Shown here: positions 1-12,034 of the stretch, piece by piece
Layout: every line of letters starts with the position of its first letter
How positions within the stretch are numbered: the stretch's first letter is position 1
From: Antedon mediterranea
Taxonomy: Eukaryota > Echinodermata > Crinoidea > Comatulida > Antedonidae
Assembly: GCF_964355755.1 (NCBI RefSeq)
Contig: NC_092676.1
Location: 20,194,288 to 20,258,287 of the forward strand
Direction of reading: 5' to 3'
DNA length: 64,000 bases
Program-made: the position numbers and the translations under genes
Notes under the pieces: model-generated
Database searches by the model: none
The model's input: the letters and a program-made list of their open reading frames with translations, nothing else
What the model was told of the DNA's origin: nothing

Positions 1-252
1 TGGAATGGATGAAGCCTGCATCTGATGGCAGCTATCACTAGTGGCTGACATTTTGGTTAAATTCAATAGTTGTACATAACCAGCTTGATTAAAATTGCTA
101 GATATGCCTAGAATCTTTCCTGTAACATCTACAAATAATATTAATGATGGTTAATTTTAAATATAAAAACTTTTAAACCAGCAATGAAAATGTTGTAAAA
201 CTAATGTAGCATTTGGCCAAAGTTAACTCTAATATATCAAACTTCCTGTTTA

Positions 253-355
253 AAGCTCTGTCTACACTATACGATGAGATACGATGTTATTGTGTCCATA
301 TATGGGCACATCACATTTTGTTGTCACACAGAGTTTAATAGTTTAGACAGAACTT
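253..355. mobile_element. MITE, AAGCTCTGTCTACAC family, copy A
   Basis: Terminal inverted repeats AAGCTCTGTCTACACTAT and (imperfect) ATAGTTTAGACAGAACTT flank a core with the palindromic CCATATATGGGCACATC motif shared by the other copies. It has no coding capacity. Confidence 0.7.
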
Positions 356-503
356 TAGTAACGCTAGGTTTGCAGTACACCACAAGTTCCAAAAAGGAAA
401 TAAAGTGTGTTTGAAAATGTTATAACGTTTTGGTTGTTATGAAACAATTTTCTGTCAGTTGTACAGGTTTTTAACGAAACTATTAAATTAAAAGAGTCAT
501 GTA

Positions 504-640
504 AAGCTCTGTCAACACTATCAAACTTTATGTGACGAACATCTGATGTGCCCATATATGGACATGACATCATATCACTACCATATTTGGTCATATTACA
601 CTTTTTATGTCAAACTAGTTTGATAGTGTGAACAGAGCTT
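504..640. mobile_element. MITE, AAGCTCTGTCTACAC family, copy B
   Basis: A 137-bp element with ends AAGCTCTGTCAACACTATCA and TGATAGTGTGAACAGAGCTT. Its right end lies 20 bp from the last base of the GPLD1 exon 661-854, just inside that exon's splice donor. Confidence 0.85.
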
Positions 641-660
641 AACTGATGCATTTATCTTAC

Positions 661-3600
661 TTCCAGTATCAACTCCAAGAACAAGAATATCACTTCCATC
701 ATTGTACAGGTCACCAACAGCCATAGAAGATCCCAGCTTATCAAATGCACTTTCACCATGAAGACAGAACACTGGCTCGCTGATGTTCTTCACATCGTAA
801 GCAACAATGCGACCTACACTCTGTGTGTCATTATCGGAATGAGGGCAGCCTTCACTGTGGGTAAAATAAAGATCATAATAATTCTAATGGTAGACATGCT
901 ATTTTTACGGCGAAATGAAGAAAAACTATTGATATAGTATATTATTCAAACTATAAGTGGACTGCGTAAGGTTTATATTTTAACCTTACAGTCAAGAGAC
1001 TAGATTAAACTTAATAGGATTTGCGAGGTGTTTTCCCAAATGATCGTACCATAAAAACGGTAATGGGCATGTTTTATAACCTTACAGCCAAGAGCCAGAA
1101 GACAGCTAGATATTCCAACTTACTTCCACAGGTGAAATTAAATTTATTATTATTAGTACATAAATATTAACATTTTTATTTATAAACCAAACAATTATAA
1201 AAATAATATTAAGCTTACACAGAACAAATCCTGTATGTGGGTTGTGACACAAACAATAATGTCCTTCCCGACTTCATTTTCTTCAACTCTATACTATTCC
1301 CAAACCAACCATAATCCTAAGTAAAACAATACAAACAGTAACGAACATAGTAACTAGCATTCTTACATATCACTTTTAATAATAATAATACCACATGTAT
1401 TATCTTTGATGACACAAAACAAAAATATGCAAATACAAAAACAATTCATCATGGATCCTAGCTAGAAGTGGATACTTGTCTCACTAGCACCCAGAACAAA
1501 AGACAAAAAGTTTAAACAAATAATGAAAAGTTATCCGAAATTTAAAGACTGAATTAAAAAGTACCTGATCGCCATTGAGTGTAATATCCATTTCAATAAC
1601 TGACATGACTTGATGACCTAAACAAATATGAACAGTAACAATTATATACTTATTTTCTCTTAGTGCATCTTAAGTCAAAGAGAGAAACCTGAATTTATAA
1701 GCAAATATTTTGTGGAGACAAGAGGGTACATAGTTATAAAGTCAGTAACTTTTCCTTCATTTAAAAACATATACAAACAATAGATATACAATAGGAAAGG
1801 TAACCAAAAACAAGCAAAAAAAAACGTATATACCTTTAATTTTGTGGTTTGCATACAGGACATTGACCATGCCTCTTTGTTGACCCCCAGCAGATGCAAA
1901 TGGTGACCCAATTAATAGGTCATTATGTCCATCTCTATTCACATCTCCAACAGTTAATGTCCAACCCAAATTATAATAATCATTTGCAATATCCTATGAA
2001 AAATATATACACGTCAATAGGTCTTCACAACTTTTAACTTTAAATTGAGAGTTTGCAGTTTTGTTATTTTTTCTCTCTCTTTTGCAGGTCATGCCCCAAT
2101 TTTATGTCTTTTCAACATCAATACATACATTAAAATAATGCTAACAAACTGTAAATAAAAAAAAAAATCATTTTTGGCTATATTTTTTCTTTATTTAGGC
2201 CTATATATATAATTATATTTTTGTTTTAGTTATTTCTCTCATGTTTCTTATATTACACATATATCCTTTTGCTTTGAATTATATTTACTTACTTGCCCCT
2301 TGATAGTAATATTTGGAGAACCAAAATGTTTGCTGCCTCCTAGATAAATATAAACTTCTCCCTGTTAAATAAATTACAAATAGAAATAAGAGATTGCCAC
2401 CGATTTATAGGTCAGTGAGAGAGGAACTGGCTGTCACAATGGCAGATAGGAAGTTATGGAGGAATCTTATAAGTTCTGCTATGTCCCGGACTAAGTAAGT
2501 AAGAAGACATAAGAAACTTTATTATCTCCAAAAATCCGAAGAAATTACAAGCACTTGCAATCAAACATACAAAAAATAAATTGTTCATTTCATATATACA
2601 AACATTAGTGAATAATGTGAATTATATCATTTTATGTGATTGATTTGAACTGCATTGCGTAATTGCTACAGAATGAGGAACGACTTACATAATACGAGAA
2701 AGTTGTTGATCCAACAGAGGGCGCACTCACAACCAAGTCAGCGATTCCATCTAAATTTATGTCCAGTACAGCAAGTGCGGACCCAAATCGACCGTTTTTC
2801 TACAAAAGAAAAACATAATGGTTTGCGGTATTTGAAAGGAATATTGGCTTTTAATAAGTATTATAATATAACCCATTAGATTCAAACATGTCTACCTTTA
2901 GGCCAGTAATATGGGCATCAGCAGACACATCCAAGTCTATTTTTCCCTGTGGCAGTCCTTTACTTTTTGACCCATAGATGATGTAAACACGGCCTAGCTG
3001 GATGTTGTTGTTTATGCTATATCCAGGAGCTCCAACAATGAGGTCCATTACACCATCTCCATTAAGGTCTTCTGTTATAAAACTCCTGTATAATGGTTGC
3101 GTATTATTTTGTTAATACTTAAGATAAAGGTATTTATTCTGGTCCTCAAGCTTAACTGGAAAATGGGTGAGGAAATTCAAGTTAGGCTCTCCACGATAGC
3201 CAGCAATGCAGCGCCTACCAGATGAAGCGTTTGTAGGGTTTGAAAGAACCTCCGTTTTTTGTCCCTTTCAAACTAGAGTCCAACAGAAAAAGTGCTAGTA
3301 AATAGGCCTAACTTATAGGGAAATTATTTTCATCTACTAGGTACCGTAGGCCTAAATCTGTCATTTCTTTAATTTCTTCTGGTTGCACTTAATTTATGGG
3401 AAAAAAGAACCCCTTGTAAAAATCCCATCTATGGGCTTGATTATTATATTAATAATAATAGCTCCTGTACAGCTGCCATTTACTGTGAAAAGTAATCATA
3501 CAATAGTAGTTTTCTTACCATCCTAATTTGGCATATGCATTCTCAACATACAATGTCGTTAATGGTTCTTGATGATAACGTGTTTTCAACCTCAATTTTT

Positions 3601-6600
3601 GCTTTTTCATCATTTCTTTCTTTTGCAATGACTTCAATTTTCTCTAAGAAAAGATTAAAATATACAAAATCTAATGGTATTCTTCATAACATTGTAATTA
3701 TTATTATTGAGTCCCTGCCATGTTCGCATCCCTTCATTAGTGTTTCTATGAATGGATGTTGAGCGCTGGAACTCTAGTTGATCATACCCAGTACCGTTTT
3801 ACGATCAGGAAATTACCTCACATTGACATTGTTGAATAATATAAGCTCTTTGGAATTAATTCAACTAACTTATTTAAAGTGCATATGTTGTATTGTTTTT
3901 TACTTGCTTATTTCAGTCATCACCATATTTATTGTATTATCTGGAGGTTTAGACTTTAAGCCATTATGGCTTATCGTAATCTCCACACACAATCAAATGT
4001 ATTATTATTATTTATAAATGTATATATAGTGTAATATTTTGTGTGAAATAAAACTGAAACTAAACTAACCTTTAGTCTTGCGGAAGCACTGATGTAGACT
4101 CCTCGCTCAGTTCTTCTGTATTTTACCTCATCCAATGACAAACCATGTAAGTGTAGTCTGGAATGGAGACTAGTAGTTTTGATGTTGCGCTGGTTTTGGT
4201 AAACATCCGTTTGATTTGGACAGGAAATAAACAAAGTACTGTGTGGGATTTGACAATCTCTGCAATTTTAAAAATACTGATTATTCAATTCTAAATGTTT
4301 TATTTCGAAAATAAAGTTTAATCAATTATTAAATCAAACATGGAAAGCTTTATACTTTAAGCTACTGTAGGTCTACACTATCAAAATAGTTTGATAAAAA
4401 AGTGTGGTGTGCCAAAATGTAGTAGTGATATTCCCAAATATGGTAGTGATATGACATCATCATGTCCATATATGGGCATATCACATGTTTTTGACACATA
4501 AAGTTTGATAGTGTACTGTAGACAGAGCTTTATGAACAACACTGTTATTGCTTTTCCCTTACTCAGTTCCAGTCTGAAGCATCCAGAGTGACGTACGCCA
4601 AAGGTTAGTAGTCCAGACGGCCATGTCATCTACACCACCAAGAAAGTAGTCTTGGTAATCCTCTATAAGGAATGGTGATTTGGAAGCATAGCTTCGATAC
4701 AGCTAGACACAAAGACAAACAGATATGTTAAATTTCCTGTATCAAGAATGACAATTACACTGCCAGATCCAGGACCTTGAAATAAGGATAGTGGGGGGAA
4801 GCTGAACCGACTGTTCTATTGATCGAATTTTATTCTAGAATAACACAATTCCATATATCCAAAAAATAATGTAAAGAAAAATGAAAATAACACTAAATGA
4901 AGATTTCTCCCATTTAGTAAAGAGATTTGAGAAAGATACGGATACGGCGTAGTGCACAAGATCATTTACTACAGTGGGCAAAGGCACCTGGTTGGCAGTT
5001 TCATTTGACTGCTCAGGCACTGGGGCCCCTTAAGCTCTGAGGTCCCTGAGTTTAGCCACTGAGCGCTAATAGCCAGTGATTAGCTATCTTTTGCATTGTT
5101 TTTTTCTCAAAATTGTATGGATTAAGAAGCAGAATTATGTTCCAGATTTGTCCATAGCTTTATGTATTCATATAAACTAATATAGCACAGTGAAACTGAT
5201 ATTAAATAAATATATTACTACAAGTGAAAGTATATATCTATTTTGGATACTAATAACGTGTTGAAAATGTATTAATGACCTTGGTATGGTTTCAATACTC
5301 AGAATTACAGTAAAATATTTGCTAAGTTGAAACTAATAGAAATGTTACTTGATTATAAACGGAAGACACTAACCTTAGAAATAGCCAACTTCTCTCCAAG
5401 TCTATAAAATATACAGTACAATAAAATAATGAAATATATCAGTAATAAAACATCAGCTTTAGTTTTTAATTAAAGTCACAAGAATAAACACAATAATTAG
5501 AATGATATTGTCATGAGAGCCACTAATACACAAAAGAATAAATAAAGATGTAAAATTTATAAAATATATAGAGGTAGAGATGGATAGAGCTTTTAAGCCT
5601 GGTTTCAATAAAATCGCTACACGACAGAGCGTAGCAATTCTATGGAAACGGGGATCCCCGATCTATTTATCAGGGATCTAATACGCGAGCGCTATATATT
5701 CTTTGATACGCGTATACGATTCATCGCCGAAAAAATCGGCAAAGTTGAACATGTTTGAACTTTGCCGATTTGACTGCGATGAATCGGGGACCCTTCCCGA
5801 TTGCGTCGGCGACATCTGCGTGTGTAGCAATTTTAGTGGAAACGCTGTAGCGACTTTATGGAAACCAGGCTTTGATAAGCATATTTTTTAAACTGACCTG
5901 CCTAAGAACATTAGGGCACTACATTCCTCAATCAGCGAGGCATCCACTTTGTTAGCCTGATAGTACTCTTGATAGATGTTGACAAGATCCTGAATTGGTA
6001 GGTACCTAATAAAAAATAATAATAATAAAATGTCAATCTAATTTAGCGGTTAATTTACAAGACTTTTAAGCGAGTCACATAATTAACCTGGTCATTGGAT
6101 CAAACATGTATGTTTCCATAATTATGCAGCTAGTAATCAGTGCAATTACATTTTACATAATTATATGTAAAATAAAAATGTAAACAAACCAACCAAATTT
6201 CATTTGTATCTCATTGTTAAAATGACAATAAATAATATCGTATTGTATCGTACATTTGATCCAACCAGGTACCCATATACACATTATACATGGAAAGAGT
6301 CAAACATAAGTAAAGTGTCTTGTCTAAGGAAAAAAGCAATGCGACGAGCATTGGCCTCACATCATCAGAAGTTCAACGCTTAACACACTGTGTCACGCGC
6401 CCTTACAACCATTTAGCTATAGGAAAACAATTTCTTCTTCTCTCTTTATTATTTTGCTATCACAAGCAAAGTTAGGTTTGGGTAAAACTAACATGCAAAC
6501 ATTTAAACAAAATTTTCATGTCACTAACCATTCTGAGATCTCGCCTATATAACCAGTGTCAAATTCAAATTGGGCAACCACGTCACCTCCTATTAGGGAA

Positions 6601-9294
6601 ACAAGGAAATAAGATATTAAATAGTGTATACATTTATCTAAAGTATATGTGGCATTAAACTATCTTGAAATGTTTATTCATTATAATAAGTTATAAATGC
6701 ATTCATTGAAACAAGACTAATTGACAAACACATATGGGAATTCTCACGCGAGGCTTCGATGTGCTAATCTTACTAGAATGGTTGGTTAATCCTTTCAGAA
6801 TAAACTTGTTTACCTGTATATCATCATCATATTATTATTAATTTAATCATAGGCATATAAAGGCCACTTTACCTTCATCCCCTACAGGATGTGCTGCTGA
6901 AAATGATCCAAAGAAATTTACCTAAAAAAATAATTTAAATTAGTTATTAAAAGAATGGTTTTGTTTAAAGACCCCTTCCCTGCAATTTTGGACGTTTTTT
7001 GGAAAATAATACATATATATCACTTTAAAAACATTAAACCATGTCATTCCTTGTCTTAAATGTACGTTTTATGGTAAATTATGATAAAAAGTGAGAAACA
7101 ATGCACTACCTAAGTAGCTCGCGGCGATCGACCTCTCGTGGACGGTCTCAGGCCTAGCCTAGCTAGGCTTAGTTTTGTAGGCCTAGCTGGTAAACATCGG
7201 TAACGTACGAACATCGTACGCTAGCTATATACCTAGCCTGACGTTGTATAGTTGCTGCATTAATTGTCTTTCTATTTTTGCCAGACTCCGTTGATACAAA
7301 TTGGGGAAAACCCGGTATTTTCGCTGAAAAGTTAGGAGTCTTCCATTTGTTTTGGCTTCACGATCGATCGAAAAGTGGGCGAATTACAGGTGAAAAACAA
7401 CAATATCAATCCGCGCGCAATGCATTTTGGGATTTATAGCGGGCCGCTATAATTATTAAAATCGATTTATTTTTCACATTTTTAACCGTTTAAAGACGAA
7501 AAAAGTTATCGCAATAGGACCATATAGTATTATTTTTACATTAAATATAGTTTGTGATCTTAAATTAGATCTAAAAAACGTAGGGAATGGGGCTTTGATG
7601 AAAGTTTTAGTACATTTTCAGATACTATACGTGTTCAAGTCTAATGAGTATTTTTTTGTCAAACTCTACGCCATGTATAACATAACATGTACAAGCCATG
7701 GCTATGGATATAGCATGTTCATATCAACAATCTAAATATTTGTATTTCTTTAGTGAAAGGGAAAAGATTTTGTAAAGTTCTGAACTCTAACCTGCCCCAT
7801 TGTTGCTAGGAAACCTTGTTCAATTCCAAGACTATGCCATGAAATGTCTGCAACTTGATGCGATACAAACCCCAGCATAAAAACAACCAGTTTCTGTGTT
7901 TCCTATTTTTTAATAACAAACAAAATTACTCAAAATTCAATGGTTGGAACTATCATCTGATTTTTTACCAATCAGTGACTTAGAATCTATGTATGTTTTA
8001 TGTACTATATATAACATCAATAATAATATAATAATAATAATCGATATTTTTAATATATTTTTTTTTTTTTAAGCTGATCATTAGGGACGTCACAACAATA
8101 CAAAATGATGACATAAACAAGTAACAATAAAAATTAAATTAACATATAATTCATAAAGATAAACAAAATATTAATATAATATAGTAATAATATAACATAA
8201 ATATAAGGTACTGTATATTTGTTCTACAAATATACTCACTGTATCCCATGGTTGTGGATATGTGTTTCTTATGTAGTTGATTGTCACGTTTAGGAATGGT
8301 GCCCAATGGGTGTCTTCAGATACTCCATGGAACTGTCCTAAATCATAAAGGATAATAACCATACAAGTTTGTATTATACAGTAACTATATATAAAAAAAA
8401 TTCTAGGTCCCTGAATATGACACCATGGTAAGGAATCAAACTTGCGTATGAAATGGCACAGGTTCGATACCTGTTTGTGCTTCTTGCTTGTGTGTATTTT
8501 CACATGATCGTTTACCCTCTTTGCCTTGTCATTTCGATACAAACACAAATTTGTCAACAGCAGGCACAAAACAAGTATGGTGTGCTAAACAAAACTATAG
8601 AGTGGTAAACAAAAGTATAAAGTGGTAAACAAAAGTATGGTGCGCTGATTGTGGAATGAAATAACCTCTGTAGTTGGAGTGGCCATAGATTACCTGTTAT
8701 TTCTCCTGTTGTAAGGCATAACTGTAAAGTTAGTCAAAATTATATAAATATTGTTGATATGACACTAACCTTGGTGACACAATGAGTCATAAAAAGTATC
8801 TGGGTAAGGATTACCAGCTTGGAATGCATCTTGATGTGCAGCGATCAACTAGTACAGTACAAGAAACAAGGAAAGGAATATCAGAAACTCACAATTGTTT
8901 CAACTATCACCACACTACAAATTGCTGTTTGTATCTTAGCATTCAATGAACTGGTCCAATATTGCAAAAAAATTAGTTAAGTGAGATACACTGATTATGA
9001 ATTGTAGGCCTACTAAAAAAAAGGTCAAACATATTGAATCAATAATCCAATAATTACAAAATAGAACATCCAATTGCTGTTATGTGTTTTTATTTGGCTA
9101 GCCCTAGTCTACCACTAATACTGGCAAACACTGCATAGGTATGTTTAAAGGTTCAAAAGAAAACATTAGTTTAAAAAATTAATATATATATATATATATT
9201 TAATCGTTGTTAGTTTGTTAAGCTGTGCCACAAACCTTTCCATATTCTACTCCATATTGATCAGTGTATTCAAAATAACTTGCTGCCCGGTGAC
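661..9294 (-). CDS. GPLD1: Phosphatidylinositol-glycan-specific phospholipase D (partial, 18 exons)
   Basis: Secreted enzyme that cleaves GPI anchors. Exons, high to low coordinate: 9236-9294, 8770-8848, 8240-8337, 7792-7902, 6873-6921, 6529-6589, 5898-6005, 5374-5401, 4563-4702, 4070-4259, 3519-3643, 2896-3085, 2689-2799, 2293-2361, 1834-1993, 1565-1617, 1219-1316, 661-854; all junctions are GT-AG and phases agree, giving about 641 residues. The first seven exons encode the zinc-dependent phospholipase domain: GHRAASYFEYTDQYG, FHGVSEDTHWAPFLN, VSHQVADISWHSLG and AAHPVGDEGGDV match the human protein closely and carry its His/Asp metal ligands. From 3519 leftward come FG-GAP beta-propeller repeats with Ca-binding loops (DLNGDGVMDLIVGAPGYS, DINLDGIADLVVSAP, DVNRDGHNDLLIGSPF). 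The signal-peptide exon with the CG..TH.EI motif was not found, and the last propeller blades lie beyond the left edge (human protein about 840 aa). Several introns hold MITEs and a SINE. Confidence 0.93.
2490..2620 (-). repeat. Possible retroelement 3' tail in a GPLD1 intron
   Basis: An AACTTTATTATCTCC...GAAATTACAA segment resembles stretches at 24363-24620 and 32190-32620. The pattern is typical of reversed LINE 3' ends, and no coding part is visible. Confidence 0.25.
4359..4530. mobile_element. MITE, AAGCTCTGTCTACAC family, copy C
   Basis: The ends AAGCTACTGTAGGTCTACAC and GTGTACTGTAGACAGAGCTT share an extra inserted CTGTAG. The core is reversed relative to copy B. It lies 32 bp inside the intron downstream of the GPLD1 exon 4563-4702. 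Confidence 0.85.
5595..5872. mobile_element. MITE with AAGCCTGGTTTC ends
   Basis: A 278-bp element with roughly 27-bp imperfect terminal inverted repeats: AAGCCTGGTTTCAATAAAAT at the left, complemented by ATGGAAACCAGGCTT at the right. A second internal palindrome (AATCGGCAAAGTTGAACATG and its complement) gives a long foldback. It is non-coding and ends 25 bp from the donor of GPLD1 exon 5898-6005. Confidence 0.85.
6093..6405 (-). mobile_element. tRNA-derived SINE, family B, copy 1
   Basis: On the minus strand a degenerate tRNA-like head (TGATGATGTGAGGCCAATGC region) is followed by the body AGACACTTTACTTATG and GGGTACCTGGTTGGATC. The same order occurs at 38773-39034. This body is typical of SINEs widespread in deuterostomes and molluscs. 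It sits in a GPLD1 intron. Confidence 0.75.
6969..7594. mobile_element. TTAA-flanked non-autonomous element, copy 1
   Basis: A 626-bp sequence almost identical, in the same orientation, to 62130-62759. Left end AGACCCCTTCCCTGC; right end GGGAATGGGGCT, an imperfect inverted match. TTAA precedes the left end; the expected right TTAA reads TTGA here but is intact in copy 2. No ORF. It fills most of the GPLD1 intron 6922-7791. Confidence 0.85.
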
Positions 9295-11077
9295 CTAAAG
9301 TAAAAATAAAAGAACTTCTTGACAGGTCTAGAAAGATATGTAGGCCTAGACTTGGATAGCAGGAATACCAATAAGATTCAAGAAGCAAATTGAGTAAAGT
9401 TGGGGAGCATTTGCTATACATACAAGTGTCCACTGTAGACTTCACAAAGAGCAATGCATTTTAATGGGCCTTTGTGAGTAATACTAAATCAATAATGTAA
9501 TGTAAATATGATTACGTAACTATTATATGTATTTATATACTTGGAAAGATTTTGGGGTTGGGTGTGTGGGTGAGGGGAGAGGTGTTTATTAGCGTGTTAA
9601 GGAAAAAACAGATAGGCAAGGGCCTAGGCCTAAAATCTCTTAAAATATTTAAAACACATTCTAACAATTATTACTATCGCCGTTGCTAAAGATACGGTAC
9701 CGTATCCATGCTTTTAAAAACTAAAGATACGGTAATTATAGAGGGCGCTTCCGTTTGGTAAAAGTACAGTAAAATTGCATTCCTAAAACTCGTACCTAAA
9801 TATAAAACTCCTTCCTAAATATTAAACTCCTTCCTAAATATTAAAAACCTAACCCTCTAAATAATCTCTCTTAAATTAAAAACTAAAAAAAAAAAAAAAA
9901 AAAAGACGTCAAGAAGAGTATCGAACCCCCAACCCCTTAAGCCAAAGCCTCATCACATGCCCACTAGGCTACACAGCTGGCTTGCAGAAAACCAATGCAA
10001 TAACCTATTTGATTAACATCCACATTACATAGCGCCCTCTATAATTACCGTACCTTTAGTTTTTAAAAGTATGGATACGGTACCGTATCTTTAGACATAA
10101 CGTATTACTATAAGTATCAACCAACATTTTATTTTAAATCAAATACTTATTGTGTATATATATCAATACATCCTATCTATCAATAAAATCTGGCTTGGCC
10201 TAGGCCCCACTACCTCTCTCCCCAGGTAGCGGTTTCCTCTCTCTTTTTCTTTCTACTGTACTATGCCAATGGATATTGTAAAGTAGGCCTAGATAAAGTA
10301 GGCCTAGGCCTAACCTACTACCTAACTAGGTAGCCTAGCCTAGGCTAGTCATACTTTCTCATAGATAATCTTACTACGCCTAATTTAACTACAAAGACTA
10401 GCTTAGGTCAATGCCTTGGTATATGAATTACCAATTTCTATATGTGTTGTGATGCCACATGATTTTACAGGTGATATAGAAATATATACTATTAACAATG
10501 AAACAAGAAACATTTTTTAATGCTTGTCTGTCTGATCGTCTGCACAACTTCTTTAAAAACCATAACAAACGCACGTGATCGTCTTCGGCTTCTTCAAAGC
10601 AATACACTGCCCTCAGTCGATCAGAATCATTCTCGCAATTTGGTACGATGTCTAAGTTCCGGCTAACTAATATACTATTATAATAATGAAAATTGTAAAT
10701 ATGAATAATGTAGATAGGAAAATTCATTACAAAATAAGCAACATAGTCAACAAGTTAAGAAGTAAAGAAAGATACACATTCCATTTTAATATAGACCTAA
10801 TCTTTTACCTGTTTTTATAGCATTTCACTTCTTGTGATAGGGCATATAGAGTCGCAAGAGCTTACTTCTTTTGTTAAGCTTATATATTATCTAATTTTTG
10901 TTTTTATTATTCAAAAATAATTTCCATTCATGCCATTTTTTGAAATCTAAATACTATTTATGATGTAAAAAGCCAGTGTCAATTCAGAAGAAAAGTCTAA
11001 AACGATCACTATCTCAGATGGCATTCTTCAAACCGTACATCTTCGATGTCAAACCCAGTATTCGGTTTGTGTTTTTG
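9295..11077. other. Upstream of GPLD1; first exon not identified
   Basis: I searched the minus strand for an exon ending in a CG..TH.EI-G signature with phase 1 and did not find one. The stretch holds a 9687-10093 inverted-repeat element, an (AT)n run near 9182-9202, many TAGGCCTA palindromes at 10280-10350 and the 3' flank of the first GPCR gene. A 99-codon minus-strand frame at 10428-10727 has no recognisable similarity. Confidence 0.5.
9687..10093. mobile_element. Long inverted-repeat element carrying a tRNA-like Pol III unit
   Basis: About 63-bp inverted repeats, 9687-9749 and 10030-10093, begin with TAAAGATACGGTACCGTATC and end at AGAGGGCGCT; the outer part is itself palindromic. Between them lie a short CTCCTTCCTAAATATTAAA tandem repeat and, on the minus strand (about 9992 down to 9885), a tRNA-like sequence with A-box-like TAGCCTAGTGG, B-box-like GGTTCGATACT and a downstream T run that would terminate Pol III. 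Confidence 0.8.
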
Positions 11078-12034
11078 TTAATTTTTCTTACAGTTAATGC
11101 CCAATTTTCTTCTGACTGTATTCTGAGTGAAGGCGTAAACAAACGGATTAAGAAGGCAATTGGTAAAGGCGACCAATGTCAAAATATTGGTATATATCTC
11201 AGGTTTGGTGGCGTAATCCAATTTATACATCGTGGAATAATATAAAAACAAGACCTGGTCAGGAGTCCAAGTTATTATAAAGACAACGGTCAATGCAAAG
11301 AACACCCACGTCATCTTCATTTTTGTTTTTGTCAGCGTTTCAGAAGCTTTACCTTGTTGATACTTGTCCATATTTCGTGTCATAGTGGTCATCGCTTGTA
11401 TTGTTCGATGATACGTAATCAGCAAGCATGTGATAGGAACTAGATAGGTAAATAGGAATATATTTATTCCCATTAAAAGTAACGCGTACTGCCAGTTAAA
11501 AAACTCACGACACTTCCCACAGTCATCAACCCTTCTAACAAACCAACCAAACATTTGAACCAAAACGGCATATATCCATGGAAACATTAAGAGAATATAT
11601 CGCTTTGAAGAAAATACAATAGACTTGCACTTAAAGGGAGTTGCTATTGCCCAGTATCGGTCCACAGCTATCATTAGTAGTCCCATCAGAGACGCGGTTA
11701 GAGACGTCCAGAACGGGACGTCCGTACCGTACACTCGACAGACAATCTCCATTGTAAGGCTCTGATCATAAACAATATCTGGCCGGGGAATCATAAGCAC
11801 TGATGATATCAAATCAGAAATCGCTAAGTTGCACACTAACTGATACGTCATCTTTGATCGAAGAGCCTTCGTACTGACGATAATAACAATGACAATTGCA
11901 TTTCCAATCAAACCGGTTATACCGAACAAAAGTAATATACAATTGTATGGGTGTGTAAAATCTACTGGTTCAGGGATAAATTCAGTGCAGTTAGCTGTAA
12001 AATTCCACATTGCTTCATCAGTGAAATTCGCCAT
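11078..12034 (-). CDS. Intronless class A (rhodopsin-like) orphan GPCR, 318 aa
   Basis: Seven-transmembrane receptor of the plasma membrane; ligand unknown. The N-terminus has three N-glycosylation sequons (NFT, NFT, NCT). Family motifs in order: GLIGNAIVI (N1.50), NLAISDL (D2.50), Cys before TM3 (VCRVYG) with a partner in the ECL2 VDDCGKC, DRYWAI at the end of TM3, TWTPDQ in TM6 in place of CWxP, and NPFVYAF (NPxxY) in TM7. The tail is very short and ends in CKKN. No Asp occurs in the central part of TM3, which argues against an amine receptor despite the DRYWAI sequence. It is a tandem duplicate of 13214-14185. Such intronless expanded receptors recall the lineage-expanded GPCRs reported from sea urchin; that comparison is inference. 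Confidence 0.95.
   Translation of the reverse strand: MANFTDEAMWNFTANCTEFIPEPVDFTHPYNCILLLFGITGLIGNAIVIVIIVSTKALRSKMTYQLVCNLAISDLISSVLMIPRPDIVYDQSLTMEIVCRVYGTDVPFWTSLTASLMGLLMIAVDRYWAIATPFKCKSIVFSSKRYILLMFPWIYAVLVQMFGWFVRRVDDCGKCREFFNWQYALLLMGINIFLFTYLVPITCLLITYHRTIQAMTTMTRNMDKYQQGKASETLTKTKMKMTWVFFALTVVFIITWTPDQVLFLYYSTMYKLDYATKPEIYTNILTLVAFTNCLLNPFVYAFTQNTVRRKLGINCKKN

Larger units (their letters stand above)
1..660. other. Left-edge GPLD1 intron or downstream sequence with two MITE copies
   Basis: The sequence continues past the donor of the 661-854 exon and holds two copies of the AAGCTCTGTCTACAC MITE. Bases 1-49 could begin another exon on the minus strand after an AG acceptor, but neither usable frame resembles the expected FG-GAP sequence, so no exon is claimed. 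Confidence 0.6.

Noticed and set aside
1-49. Possible further GPLD1 exon at the left edge (minus strand)
   Set aside because: An AG precedes it, but the in-phase translation (TTSDSCHQMQAS) does not resemble the expected FG-GAP repeat, and the window ends before it can be judged.
10428-10727. 99-codon ORF on the minus strand with a CFEEAEDDHVRLLWFL segment
   Set aside because: No recognised family, no conserved splice context, ends rich in Ile/Tyr typical of AT-rich chance frames.
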